Positions 34,793 through 44,871 of a DNA stretch of 64,000 bases are shown here, piece after piece. A program made the translations under genes and the position numbers. Source of the DNA: Dendrophyllia cribrosa (Eukaryota > Cnidaria > Anthozoa > Scleractinia > Dendrophylliidae); contig JAJLRJ010000007.1 of the NCBI GenBank assembly GCA_024195265.1, positions 32,737,948-32,801,947 on the forward strand. Reading direction: 5' to 3'. Numbering within the stretch: the first letter of the stretch is position 1; every line of letters begins with the position of its first letter. The notes beneath the pieces were generated by a model. It was not told where the DNA came from and did no database searches. It worked only from the letters and a program-made list of their open reading frames with translations.

Positions 34793-36557
34793 ATGAGTAA
34801 GAAGAGTAAGCTTGACTGGTCTAATTTTGATGGCGCATTACCCAAACCAAAACGGCTTCACTTGGAAAAAGACGAAACAGATCGTTTGTATCACTGTCCA
34901 CTAGAAGTTTGTGAACACGAAGGATTTCAAAGTCAACGTGGCTGTAGGAAACACGTGAATAACAAGCACAGATGGTTCTTTTATTTTGACCAAAAACCCG
35001 ATCTGCAAGAAGCGAAAAGCTCGTCGGTGCAAGTGCCAAAGAACTTATCGGTAACAGACAAAGATGACGACGTATCGCGCGTAACGGCAAAACAAGCCGT
35101 CAGAGCATTAATTTCTTCATTTTCAGTCTCTGGCCAAATTGGCGAAACATTTACAAATTGGTTGACTGGAAGTGGCGGTGGTTACAAGAAAGATCGTCCA
35201 GCTCAACAGATTGTGAATAGATGCTTTAAATAGATGCTTTCTCAAGTTTTGCTGCGAAGACGAGGATGAGTTGACCTTCGAGGTGATGGACTTCAGCCTG
35301 TGTTCCCCAAATCTGTTGTTCAAGTTCATTGACTATCTGCAAGAAGAATGCAAGCTCGGCCATGGTGGACGATTGGGCTACATAGATGCTCTTTCTGAAT
35401 TAATCGATTTCAGAAAAATTAATGGCGCATCAGATGCAGTTCTCCGAAAATTATCCGCGACAGAGTTGTACCTGAAAAGAGCGCGCAAGACAGTGGCAAA
35501 AATGATGAGATTGCAGTGGACACATGATCTAGACATCGAAACGCTAGAAGCAAGAGGGCACTGGGCAACGATGGAGGAATTGTTGCAAGTTGTAACCTTT
35601 CATTTGCCCCGCTACGAAAATACCGTCAAGATGTGTAAAACCAGTCCGGGGCAAGTCAACCCATCGGACCTAACATTTGAACATGTAGCCGTGTATCTTT
35701 TCATTAAGGTGAAAGGATCGCGCCCTATGACTTATCAGTATCTGACAGTCAACATGGTTAGTGCAGCGAAGGAAAATGGAGGATTCATCGATCAGAAAAC
35801 TTTCAAGACTGCCAGCAAGTACGGATTTGACTCGTTGATTCTGACCGATACAAGCATGCAAGTACTCGATGGGTACATCACATTCGTAAGACCCATGCTA
35901 AAACCCCAGTGCGACTTTGTTTTGGTCACGAGAAATGGAGGCCAACACAGCAAATTGGGGGACGTCATGAGCAAACTGGTCTTTGACGCAATCGGAAAAT
36001 ACGTTCATCCCACACGTTATCGTCAAATTGTCGAAACGCAAAGCCTAAACCTGCTCACTAGCAAAGAGCAAAGAATTTTGTCAGAAGACCAAAAACACAG
36101 CTCTGCTGTTGCCAAAGTTTTCTATCAAAAGCAGAGATCGCGCGAAGTTGCTGTGAAGGCCCACGAGTGTCTACAAAAGTTACAAGGTACTAAAGGATCG
36201 GAGATGGATGAGGACGTTAACGCGAGGTTTCGCGTTTCAAGTTCAAGTTCAAGTTCAGCTTCACGTTCAGTTGAAACCGAACAGGAGAAACGCTCGCCCC
36301 CGGAAGAGAAAGTCCCTCCCACGAAGCGTTTGTGCATCCGTAGAAAAGTTCGTCGTGTTTTGAAATTCACAGAAGAAGAGGACGATTTTCTAAGAAAGGG
36401 GATAACAAAGCACGGTTTTGGACAGTGGACGGCTATTCTAAGAGATCCCGATTTCAAATTTCAAGACGGAAGGATGGCCGATTCATTAAAAAAGAGGGCT
36501 GAACTAAAGTTTCTTTCCAGTGGAAGTGTTTGTAACGCACAAGACTTAGAGCAGTAA
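34793..36557 (+). pseudogene. Zinc finger - tyrosine recombinase - Myb protein (Crypton-like), split by frameshift
   Basis: Frame 1 (34793-35233) begins MSKKSKLDWSNFDG and has a C2H2-type finger YHCPLEVC...CRKHVNNKH. It stops at 35231, where ATAGATGCTTT is tandemly repeated (about 35217-35242, 13-bp unit), and coding resumes in another frame up to 36557. The 428-residue downstream part shows the recombinase tetrad: KGSRPMTYQ (R151), HPTRYRQ (H246-x-x-R249), QKHSSAVAKVFYQ (H276, nucleophile Y285). A serine-rich linker and basic patch precede a telobox-like Myb domain (364-415; FTEEEDDFLRKGITKHGFGQW). Tyrosine recombinases cut and rejoin DNA through a covalent tyrosine; here it should mobilise the element. 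It faces the SF3 helicase gene. The duplication suggests this copy is dead, unless it is an assembly error. Confidence 0.75.
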
Positions 36558-36650
36558 AGGATGGTATTCACATAAAAAAAACAACAACAAATGTCAATCA
36601 TTGCAAAAAGTACATTTTAATGTCGCTTGTAACTTAGCAAAGGACGGACG

Positions 36651-36794
36651 GAGGACGGTTTTCTAAAGGAAGGGATGAACAGGCACGGTGTTGGACAGTG
36701 GACTGCTATTTTGAGAGATCCCGATTTTACATTTCAGACAGGAAGAGTGGCCGATGCTTTAAAAAAGGGCCCAACTCAAGTTTCTATAAAGTAG
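36651..36794 (+). pseudogene. Duplicated Myb-domain remnant
   Basis: A 47-codon open frame just downstream of the recombinase repeats the Myb motif with changes: GMNRHGVGQWTAILRDPDF and TFQTGRVADALKK. It has no start codon. It looks like a tandem duplication of the recombinase 3' end whose frame survived, or the end of an older neighbouring copy. Confidence 0.65.
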
Positions 36795-37053
36795 CAAACC
36801 CCCGATCGTTTTTGGTCGAACGCTAATGCTGTTTTGAGAACAATCTGGATCCAAAAACGCACAGTGTAACTCAAGAGTGAATCTTTAATGTTAACTAAAT
36901 TGATGAATACACTATTTCAACATGAGTGAAAACATTAAATAATAAGCAGAGTCCTTATTTACATTTGATAAACTCGCTACAATATTTGCTGAATAATGAC
37001 ACTCTGACATGGCTTTTTCTAGTTTAACTCATTACAAGATTTGTTGGACTCGG

Positions 37054-37566
37054 CTAATTTGGAGGCCGTCGTTGCGAAAGAAAAAAACTGGTGACTTTTG
37101 TTTGTCCCCGGGACGGTTGGCTTCGAGTGAGGCGTGGCCTTTTTGGAACCCTGTTTACCAGTGGCTTCGGCGACGGCGACGGAGAAGGCGACAGCGGACA
37201 GGTTAGATTGAGATCGTACTCTGTTGACGGGACGTAAGATGGCGTCTTTGGTCCAATAGATAATTCGTCTTCGCTGTCATCATCATCACCGTTCTCGTCG
37301 CTTCCCGACGGAGTGAACAGGTGTGTACAACTGGGTTCTTGTTGGGAGCTGTTGTTGCCACGGCTTAATTTGGCTACATGGACAATCACTGGAAGGGGAG
37401 AAAACACGTCCCGTATGCAATCCACGACAGCCGGCTCAACCCATCCACGTTCCAAACAAAGCTTCTTTCGCTCTTCCACGGCCACTTTCAGTGCCAGGGT
37501 ACCCTGTCCCTCGTGGAAAGAACGTAATTTACTGCTGTTAATTTCCAGAAGGCTTCGCAATACAGC
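37054..37566 (-). CDS. C-terminal extension of the SF3 helicase, beyond an in-frame TGA
   Basis: Directly after the TGA at 37567-37569 the same frame stays open for 170 codons. It starts AVLRSLLEINSSKLRSF, has an acidic stretch (ENGDDDDSEDE), an SPSPSPSPKP repeat, a basic NLS-like PKRPRL, and ends with GQTKVTSFFLSQRRPPN. QTKVTSFF fits the PCNA-interacting (PIP-box) pattern Q-x-x-[ILMV]-x-x-F-F. A CGA-to-TGA change by CpG decay would explain the stop. Alternatives are readthrough or an independent small ORF, but no ATG is well placed. Confidence 0.6.
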   Translation of the reverse strand, partial: AVLRSLLEINSSKLRSFHEGQGTLALKVAVEERKKLCLERGWVEPAVVDCIRDVFSPLPVIVHVAKLSRGNNSSQQEPSCTHLFTPSGSDENGDDDDSEDELSIGPKTPSYVPSTEYDLNLTCPLSPSPSPSPKPLVNRVPKRPRLTRSQPSRGQTKVTSFFLSQRRPPN

Positions 37567-38784
37567 TCATTCTTCAGTGTCTGTTGTCTGCTCTACTCGT
37601 CTGCTGTGTTCTGACATTTCTTCCTCCATGTTGAGTAGCCAGGGATTTTCAAACGCTCGCCTTGTCTTTTCTTCATTCTCGCGTTTTCTCTGTGCTTCGA
37701 GGCGTTCTCGCCTCTCGACCATGGCTTCCTTTTGTTTCCTCTCCAGGCTGGGATTCAGCGGAGCATCGGGGTCGCTAATCAGTTGCCTTGAATCCGACTC
37801 GTTCACGACTCCCAATTCGACCAGGACTCTGCGACGGTGCGCCAGCCTGTCATCACGTATTATTTTGGAGAGACACCTCTTGTCTTGTTTGCGTTTCTTG
37901 CAGTTGTTCAACATCATGCTGAGCTGTCGGTGACGGATACCCTCCGCAGTTGCTTTTTTAACTTCGCGGCGCAGTATTTCCAGCTGCTCCCCATCGCTGC
38001 TGCTGTCTTCGCAACTTTCCGATGAGAGCACGGTTAGATCGTAACCCCTTTCTCGACTGCAATCTGGCTGGTTGGTGCCTGCAATGTTTTCGTCTAATAA
38101 ACAGACACCCAAGATGTTGCGTATTTCTTCTGCTGGTAAGCCTTCCTCCCCTGTAACAGGTACAATAACAGTGCTACTACTGGATTGTGTGCCTGCGACT
38201 TTTTGGGCCCATACAATGCAATCCATGGCGTGCTCTCGTAGCCACTTGTTCGCCTCGGGTTCCACGCTAGGAAGACTTTTGAAATAATACTTGTTCAGAC
38301 GTCTATCCATGGCCCCGTTATGCGCCTCTCCAAAATTCATCTCCTCTTGACAAGTAATGTACATACTTGCACAGCAATAGAATCCTTGTGCTTTCTTCCA
38401 TTTCACGTCGTGTGACGTGAAGCCCCCCTGGCATAAAAGTTTCCAATCATCTACGTCTAGAAGACCAGAGTATGCCTCATCGAGAAAAATAACTTCCGTC
38501 GAGCTGTCTATCATAGCTTTGTTAAAACTCTTCTGTTTGGTTACGCGAGCTATGTGCTTGATGGGGACGATCTGGAAAACAGGACTGAACAGGCTCGTTT
38601 TTCCGCTGTCTGAGGCTCCAGGCTGCTTGTGTTCTTTTTTGCGAAACAGCGCCAGGAAGTCGATGCAGAATTGTCTAATCTTGTCTTCGGATAAGCTGTT
38701 CCTGAGTGTTTCTTCAAAGTATCGTGGGTTGGGATCTTTAGAACTGTCGTAATCGACGTATGCCCGTGGAGACGTGAGTCCTTT
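37567..38784 (-). CDS. SF3 helicase, exon 3 (ATPase core)
   Basis: Joined in phase 0 to exon 2 through the acceptor TTTAATTTTCAACAG|AAAGGA. It holds the superfamily-3 helicase core: Walker A GASDSGKT (about residues 442-449), Walker B EVIFLDEA (about 483-490), a GG...VKWKK motif B' region, the hydrophobic strand MYITCQ at the sensor-1 position (usually ending in Asn, here Gln) and an arginine pair in AMDRRL. Such enzymes are ring helicases that unwind origins in parvoviruses, papillomaviruses and related mobile DNA. The C-terminal part is long and charged (coiled-coil-like ERKQKEAMVERRERLEAQRK). The frame ends at a TGA and resumes beyond it. Its position opposite a recombinase gene suggests it replicates the same element. 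Confidence 0.8.
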   Translation of the reverse strand, partial: KGLTSPRAYVDYDSSKDPNPRYFEETLRNSLSEDKIRQFCIDFLALFRKKEHKQPGASDSGKTSLFSPVFQIVPIKHIARVTKQKSFNKAMIDSSTEVIFLDEAYSGLLDVDDWKLLCQGGFTSHDVKWKKAQGFYCCASMYITCQEEMNFGEAHNGAMDRRLNKYYFKSLPSVEPEANKWLREHAMDCIVWAQKVAGTQSSSSTVIVPVTGEEGLPAEEIRNILGVCLLDENIAGTNQPDCSRERGYDLTVLSSESCEDSSSDGEQLEILRREVKKATAEGIRHRQLSMMLNNCKKRKQDKRCLSKIIRDDRLAHRRRVLVELGVVNESDSRQLISDPDAPLNPSLERKQKEAMVERRERLEAQRKRENEEKTRRAFENPWLLNMEEEMSEHSRRVEQTTDTEE

Positions 38785-39130
38785 CTGTTGAAAATTAAAG
38801 AAATTGAATTGAAACAAACATGAATTTCAATAGTTATTAGCCAATCTCTCTGAGACGGCAGCAATTAGAAACACTTAATTGTTCTGAAATATATTTTTAG
38901 CTGAAGCGTACGATAAAGAAATATCGTCGATCGCGATTGATTTAATTTGTTGAGTGGCAAAATTAAAATATCATCTGTAGTCCGCCTTTCTGCTTCAAAA
39001 CAAAGCCCTTTCTTCTCATACGAGCTCACGAAACTGCCAATGCGTGTGACTATACAAATGAAAGCTAATTAGGAGTACTTTCATGTGGTGCTGTTTGTGT
39101 GGAAGAGTTCAACTAATTTTTGTATCTTAC

Positions 39131-39701
39131 CTGGGATTCTGGAATGATGCCTTGCACAAACGATCCGGCTGAAAATGACCAAAACCATCCGTCTTTTACT
39201 TCAACTAGATCTCTGTTAATTTTCAACTGGCTGATGAGAGAGCTTTCTGGCTCACTGAGTATAGGTAACAGGCGTTGAATATGCTGAACCAATCTATCTT
39301 TAAAAGCTTCATTCCTCATAAGGTTGTGCAGAAATGACTTCATGGAACACAGGAACTGAAATGTGAACTGTGCGTCAGCAACTTTCTTGAATATTTCCCC
39401 TCTATAAATGCCGTACTGCAGCTTTCTCATCGCCACTTGGATGTCGTTGCACAGAATTGTTACTGGACATGACAGTGGTTTGTGCGGAGTAGCGGAAAGT
39501 TCTGTGTTTGCGGAACTTTGATCATTACTTTGAAGACCAAAGCAATCGATTTGCAGGCCAGCTCGGCGTAATTCTAAAATGGAGGCAGACATCATCGGTC
39601 TAAAGGCTTCATGTAGCACTCGAACACGAACAACATTTTCAGTGGGCGTCATCTCTTGGGACTCCTCGTGATCGCTTACATCAATTTCTTCTTGTAGAGC
39701 C
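39131..39701 (-). CDS. SF3 helicase, exon 2
   Basis: Acceptor TTTTTGAATGGCAG|GGCTCT and donor AATCCCAG|GTAAGA. It begins with one base completing the split codon from exon 1 and ends in phase 0, so the frame is continuous across all three exons. The peptide (ALQEEIDVSDHEES ... VKDGWFWSFSAGSFVQGIIPESQ) is helical and carries no motif I recognise; by position it should be the oligomerisation or DNA-binding region before the ATPase. Confidence 0.75.
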
Positions 39702-40365
39702 CTGCCATTCAAAAATAAGCGGTGTCTTGTCAAATATCTACTTTGACTACAACTGCTCGTTTAATTCTTGTTTAAGTGTGTTAAGGCGTGCTTTGTTCGT
39801 TTGTTTTGTTTTCGCATGGTCTATCGAAAAAATGTTGATAGTCTTAAGACTTGCATTAACTTTCTGTTCAACTCTAGAACGATATTTTTGAGCCACGACA
39901 TTATGCTAAGGTATTAACAATCAAGCGAAAACGAGGAGCCGTATTTTGGTGTTTTTTTTTTAAAGTCAGCCACCATCATTACCTCGCTCGACGTTATCCA
40001 TTTGCTGAAATACGTAATTGTTTGCCATTTTATTATTTACCTCGGTGACAAAAATTTCACACTTGTAACGTGATAACTTTGGGGCTTGATCGCTATTAGA
40101 AAAATTTCGGCATTAAGAACTTGATATACATTTTGTTTTATTTAAAGAAATATCGCGTCAAAATTTACTACAATAGAAGTTTATTACAATAGCGTATCTA
40201 GTATTTTTAACTATAAGGTTATTTCGGGTAGCCAGTACCCCTATTATTTTTTATATTCCAAATTGTAAATACTTATTGTAGGCTCTGGGGTAAAATAAAG
40301 TTTTTAATTTTGTTCGTTTGTTGACTCGACAAATTAGAATTAAAGAAAGTGGATTATTCACTCAC

Positions 40366-40952
40366 CGAAAGCAATGCTGATACGACGACTCCACGAGATT
40401 CATCAGGCAAGGATATTTGTGGTCCTTCAGGACTTGGCACAACTGGTTGAGGCCATGACAGCCTTTTCTCCTCGACGTTTTCGACAAATAAAACTCAACA
40501 CCAGAGCTCCCGAGGGCGCGTTGAATTTTGAAAGGATTGACGGCTGAGCCATTGTGCGTTTGGCACGCCACCCAATACGACATGGCTGGAAAAACCTGTT
40601 GGCCTGGCGAGGAAACTTGCGAAGCATTGATTGAAGTCTCATCATTTGACCCGTCACTCTCCCTGTCTTCCTGTGATCTCTTTGATTTTTTCCTTTTACT
40701 GTCCAGCTTAGATGTACTTATTGCCGAAAAGAAAAAGCAAATCTCGCTAAGGCTAAGTTGAGACAAGGTTAAATCACATTCGTCCCTCTTTTCACAAATC
40801 CACTTCCATGCTCTTTCAATTTCTTGGTTATTGACTCGCCAAACGCACTTAAAGGCCACAACGGAACATGTTTTCTCTATCGCCGCTATAACATGGCTCT
40901 CTACTTTATCGCGTATGACCTTGCTGTTCAGCTGCGAACAAGGCTTACTCAT
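40366..40952 (-). CDS. SF3 helicase, exon 1
   Basis: Starts at ATG 40952 (MSKPCSQLNSKVIRDKV), 63 nt below a TATTTAAA box, and ends at TTTCG|GTGAGT in phase 2, fitting exon 2. A Lys/Arg-rich block, KRKKSKRSQEDRES, is a likely nuclear signal. The C-terminal part (YWVACQTHNGSAVNPFKIQR...) has no family I can name; no HUH motif or primase signature is seen, unlike the Rep proteins of parvoviruses. With exons 2 and 3 it makes 791 residues up to the TGA. Confidence 0.72.
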
Positions 40953-41014
40953 TTCACCGTGTGGAGCGATATGTGGTGATATGAGTGACTGTTTGCCAGT
41001 CCTGCAAGCCTAAG

Positions 41015-41022
41015 TTTAAATA
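41015..41022 (-). promoter_or_regulatory. TATA-like box of the helicase gene
   Basis: TATTTAAA on the minus strand, 63 nt upstream of the helicase ATG, a plausible core promoter position for a short 5' leader. Confidence 0.45.
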
Positions 41023-41190
41023 CTATTCTGGAACAAAAGATCTAAAATAACCTTCTCGAAGGGTGACCGATGGGAAACGGAACTAAATTGGATTGGCTAA
41101 ATCACTTGCTTGTCAATGACGCGTCGGCTTGGTTCCTTTGTTATCAAAACAATGAAGTGTTTTTTAAAGAAACATATTCATGTATTAATG

Positions 41191-41738
41191 TAATATATTC
41201 AGCCTATACCCGCTATACACGCTAAAATTGCTATACACCGTGTGTAAGCAATGAAAACCACATGAAATTACTGACTTAGTTTCTATCTGTTTATAAAGTG
41301 GATAGCGAGTTTAGCGTATACCACGGGTATAGACTGAATATATTACTGTCATAATATATCCAGTCTTTTCCCGCTATACACTCTAAAATCGCTGTGCACT
41401 GTGTGTAAGCAAAAGAAACCACATGAAGTTCTTGAGAAGTTTCTATATGTTTATAAAGTGGATAGCGATTTCAGCGTGTATAGCGGGTATAGGCTGAATA
41501 TATTACTGTCATAATATATTCAGTCTTTTCCCGCTATACACTCTAAAATCGCTGTGCACTGTGTGTAAGCAATGGAAACCACATGAAATTAATGACTTAG
41601 TTTCTATCTGTTTACAAAGTGGATAGCGATTTTAGCGTGTATAGCGGGTATAGGCTGACATATTATAACAGAAATATATTCAGCCTATATCTGTAGTATA
41701 CGCTAAAATCGCTATCCACTTACTAAACAGATGGAAAC
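41191..41738. repeat. Tandem array of palindromic 160-bp units
   Basis: Three full units (41191-41344, 41352-41504, 41512-41665) and one half unit (41672-41738). Each unit begins TAATATATTCAGCC and ends with its complement, with arms containing CCCGCTATACACGCTAAAAT and a middle with CCACATGAA. The first two junctions are the same CTGTCA. This is a palindromic element repeated head to tail, an uncommon arrangement. Confidence 0.85.
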
Positions 41739-42083
41739 TTTATTTTTTATTATTTTATTATTTCTTGGATTTGATTTGATTTTATTTCAAATGACGGAGA
41801 CAACGGGAACAGCAGTTAGAAGTTTATCATATGGAATGACATTGAACTGAAAAAAAATATATTGCTTTTTGGATAGATTCTAAGGTCTGCTTCCCTTGTT
41901 TCCATACAGGAACAAGTGGACCTATCAATACCTGTTCGTATTCAAAGGAATGCAATTGAGTGTTTAGCGTATTTTCGACATCGCATAGTGTTGTGACTAC
42001 AAGAAAAAGTAATTTGTAGTATCGCACCACCTTGAAATTGTACGAAAACATTTTCAATAAAGGGAACAGAAATTTTGGGAAAC

Positions 42084-42085
<2 letters not shown>

Positions 42086-42124
<39 letters not shown>
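42086..42124. repeat. (CT)n microsatellite
   Basis: About 19 CT units; a counterpart lies at 33734-33785. Confidence 0.9.
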
Positions 42125-42127
<3 letters not shown>

Positions 42128-42885
42128 CCCCCTTGTCTACACCTCCCCTTCCTGTCCTTTTTCGCAACGTAAAGGAAATTAATACCTTTATAATCCCAAC
42201 TAGTCATCAAACTGCTTTATTCCGTTCGATTTTCTAAATACCTTTGCATTAAAATTTTTTTTTTATTAATTTTATTTGGACTTTATTTCGTCATAAGAAA
42301 AGAAATAAATTATTTCTCCTAATTATTTATTGATTTAATTTCAATATAACAAAAACTTACTTTGCAACAGATATTAAAACAATTGGGATTGACTCTATTG
42401 TTTTAATATAAATGATAACGTAAGCCACACCTTAAGGGTTCATTCTATAATTTTTTTACTTCTAGTATAAAAGATCCGTTCAGTCCCTTTCTCATTTGCT
42501 TGCCGGTTTTTGCGTTCGGTTGCTGGTCGCTGCGATGGCTGCATGGGTTCGGTCGTCCTGTCAATTATGTTCCGATTTTCTGTGCGTCTTTTTGGTTGCT
42601 ATTCCGTTCATTCTTTCTGGTCTGTGATTGAGGTTGGCCTTTTGTTTCTATACCAACAGATGAGTCATTCGGACCGTTTCTCTCTTGCATGCTAGTTTTT
42701 ATGCTCGGTTGTTGGTTGCTTTATCGCTCAGTGATCTATGGGGATGGTTGACTTGTCGGCTACGCCCTGTTTTCACGTATGCCGTTTATGTTGCCCCTCC
42801 GTTTTTTCTGGTTTGCATTGTTAATTGGGCTGTTCGTTTCCTTTACTTTTTGTACAAAGTGAATCTGTGCCCACCGTGATTTTGT
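42125..42885. other. Intergenic with a diverged internal duplication
   Basis: Two stretches (about 42496-42660 and 42684-42850) resemble each other loosely (CTTGC...TTTTTG/ATGCTCGGTTG(C/T)TGGT). No gene is evident. Confidence 0.3.
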
Positions 42886-43310
42886 CTCTTTGGTTTATAT
42901 TTCTTTGCTTTCATTACTTTTGGCGACTTTTCCTTCCCATTTCAAGATAATAAAACAAGCTATTTTTGTTATAAAAGCCAATATTAACAATAGCCACATC
43001 ATAGTGTATGTCTCTAATACTAAAAGGGGACTCTGAAGGGCCATCAATTGGTTCACCGCAATTTCAAAATAACTGTAAGTGCTTTCATCACTTTTAGCGA
43101 CTTTTCCTTCCCATTTCAAGATAATAAAACAAGCTATTTTTTTTTATAAAAGCCAATATTAACAATAGCCACATCATAGTGTATGTCTCTAATACTAAAA
43201 GGGGACTCTGAAGGGCCATCAATTGGTTCACCGCAATTTCAAAATAACTGTAAGTGCTTTCATCACTTTTAGCGACTTTTCCTTCCCATTTCAAGATAAT
43301 AAAGCAAGCT
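42886..43310 (-). repeat. Tandem repeat, 174-176-bp unit, sharing a piece with the RT element
   Basis: Units start at about 42906, 43083 and 43258 (third partial). On the minus strand the first unit stays open through the junction because its period is 174 bp, encoding KWEGKVAKSDESTYS and a hydrophobic stretch ETYTMMWLLLILAFI. An extra T in the second unit breaks the frame. The phrase CTTTTCCTTCCCATTTCAAG and its flank also occur at 30525-30580 and 63497-63545, just past the Penelope-like RT. Confidence 0.8.
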
Positions 43311-43402
43311 TTTAGAGTTCCCGACCACAATCATGAAATGACGTTATACCAGACGAGACAGTGTCCCTTTAATCTTTAATACAAGTGTAATTCGAGAGTC
43401 AC

Positions 43403-43408
43403 TTTATT
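43403..43408 (-). terminator. Polyadenylation signal of the secreted-protein gene
   Basis: AATAAA on the minus strand, 134 nt past the stop codon at 43542, in the expected position for a short 3' UTR. Confidence 0.6.
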
Positions 43409-43541
43409 TTTAGTTTAACTTTTCCTCATGTTTACTTAACACAAGTTTAATGAGCGCGATCACCGTCACTTATGTTGCCTTAACCACTATTTTAACTAAT
43501 ATCAGATTTATGTAAATACACACGATTATCATAGTGCTTCA

Positions 43542-43801
43542 CTAATTGTACTCTATGTTTTCAGCCATCTTTTCCAATTTCCCATTGTTTTGCTCCATGT
43601 GTTTCTGGATTGCTTTTAGAATGGCAATAAAATGATCCAGCATAGTTGCGTCACAGTTGTAATCCGCTTCTTCAATACAGCCAATATAATCGAAAAACGA
43701 AGTCAGGAGGTTGTTGTCCATCCCTATCTTAACCAGGGACACATCTCGTTTTATGCATTTGCGCACGGCATCTCCAACACACTTTTTGTAGCTGTCGTTC
43801 T
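43542..43801 (-). CDS. Secreted cysteine-containing protein, last exon
   Basis: Acceptor TTTTTCTGCCGACAG|AGAACG; the first two bases complete a codon split with the previous exon (phase 1). The peptide carries four cysteines, KKCVGDAVRKCIKRD and YIGCIEEADYNCDA, then a helical tail ending ENIEYN before TAG. The C-x6-C and C-x7-C spacing within helices suggests a small all-helical disulfide domain. I do not recognise the family. Confidence 0.7.
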
Positions 43802-43959
43802 CTGTCGGCAGAAAAATAATTCAATATTATTTTTATACTACTTTTTTATTCCCTAAAGAAAACTGGAACCGGCTTACATTCTACAGCACGGTATACATAT
43901 CTGAAAATTGTTCTTGCTGTCTTGGTTTATTTGATTGAAGTTTATTAGATGATTTTTAC

Positions 43960-44070
43960 CAAATTCTACCAGTGGCAACATGTCAACCATGCTTGCCACT
44001 TTCGGTGTGTTGTTATTCAAAAATTCGGCACTTGGGTTTCTGGGATCGTTTGGGTACTCAGCGTTCATTA
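43960..44070 (-). CDS. Secreted cysteine-containing protein, exon 4
   Basis: The donor GAATTTG|GTAAAA and acceptor ACCACAG|TAATGA give phase 1 at both ends, matching its neighbours. It encodes MNAEYPNDPRNPSAEFL and ASMVDMLPLVEF. An alternative acceptor (TTTTAG|GAAACC) 12 bp upstream would not keep the frame with exon 3. Confidence 0.65.
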
Positions 44071-44871
44071 CTGTGGTTTCCTAAAACAACGTTTTAACCA
44101 TTCATGGCTCGTATTGGTTACCCAAACGATCCCAGAAATCTCAAAACAGCTGGTACTTAGTATCCCTAAAGTTTCTGGTAAAGCGAATTATCTAAGATTA
44201 GATTTCCTTTTCTGACCAATTTCGGTTAAATTCCAATACTTCAAGAATGGAAGATATGTGTAGTGAAGTTAATTGAATTACTTTTCATTGTTCACTTCTG
44301 GCATATCCTTCGAATGTTCCATACGAATGTGCTCTTAAAACAGTAACTACTTACCAACATTCTGCAAGTTCTCTTTTTTCATTATGCCTAGAATAAATCA
44401 GAACCATGGACATCAAAATTGCATCTTGGATACTAATTTTAGATTTTCTTAACAAGCAATTGTTGAAATATATTGATATGAAATAAATATTACATTGGAA
44501 CAACAGGCTCGCAAATTGAAATTCAGACTCAGTTAAAATTTCAAGAAATGATACCTACTGTGATATACAATCAAAGGGCTCTAAGATCCATGTATCCCGT
44601 GAATATGAAACAACGTAAGAATAGTTTTAATTGTTCTTATGTTTTGTTATTAGCGGCGTTTTTTGCGGTAAATAAACACATCTTATCGTGGAATAAATAT
44701 CCATATCGGAAACGAGACAGCTGGATAAAGTAGTACACTGGGTAATTACCAACAAAGGTTCACAGCCGTGTTAGCGAGCGATAACAGCGATCGAGTGACA
44801 TTTCACTCATCGCAACGAAAAAAACGGGATCGTGAATTTTCCAAAAGACAAGGCTAAACCTGAAAATATAC

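Noticed and set aside
36125..36457. 110-codon minus-strand frame within the recombinase gene
   Set aside because: Shadow of the plus-strand recombinase reading.
37313..37933. 206-codon plus-strand frame opposite the helicase
   Set aside because: It is the shadow of the minus-strand helicase exon, whose motifs and splice phases fit.
33734..42124. The two (CT)n tracts as ends of the recombinase/helicase element
   Set aside because: Same-orientation microsatellites are common; without matching flanks they cannot be taken as termini.
41827..42210. 127-codon minus-strand frame with RERERERE
   Set aside because: The Arg-Glu run comes from the (CT)n microsatellite; no other motif is present.
43083..43262. 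Possible hammerhead in the 175-bp tandem unit
   Set aside because: UGAUGA is preceded by G instead of the required C and no stem II can form before GAAA.
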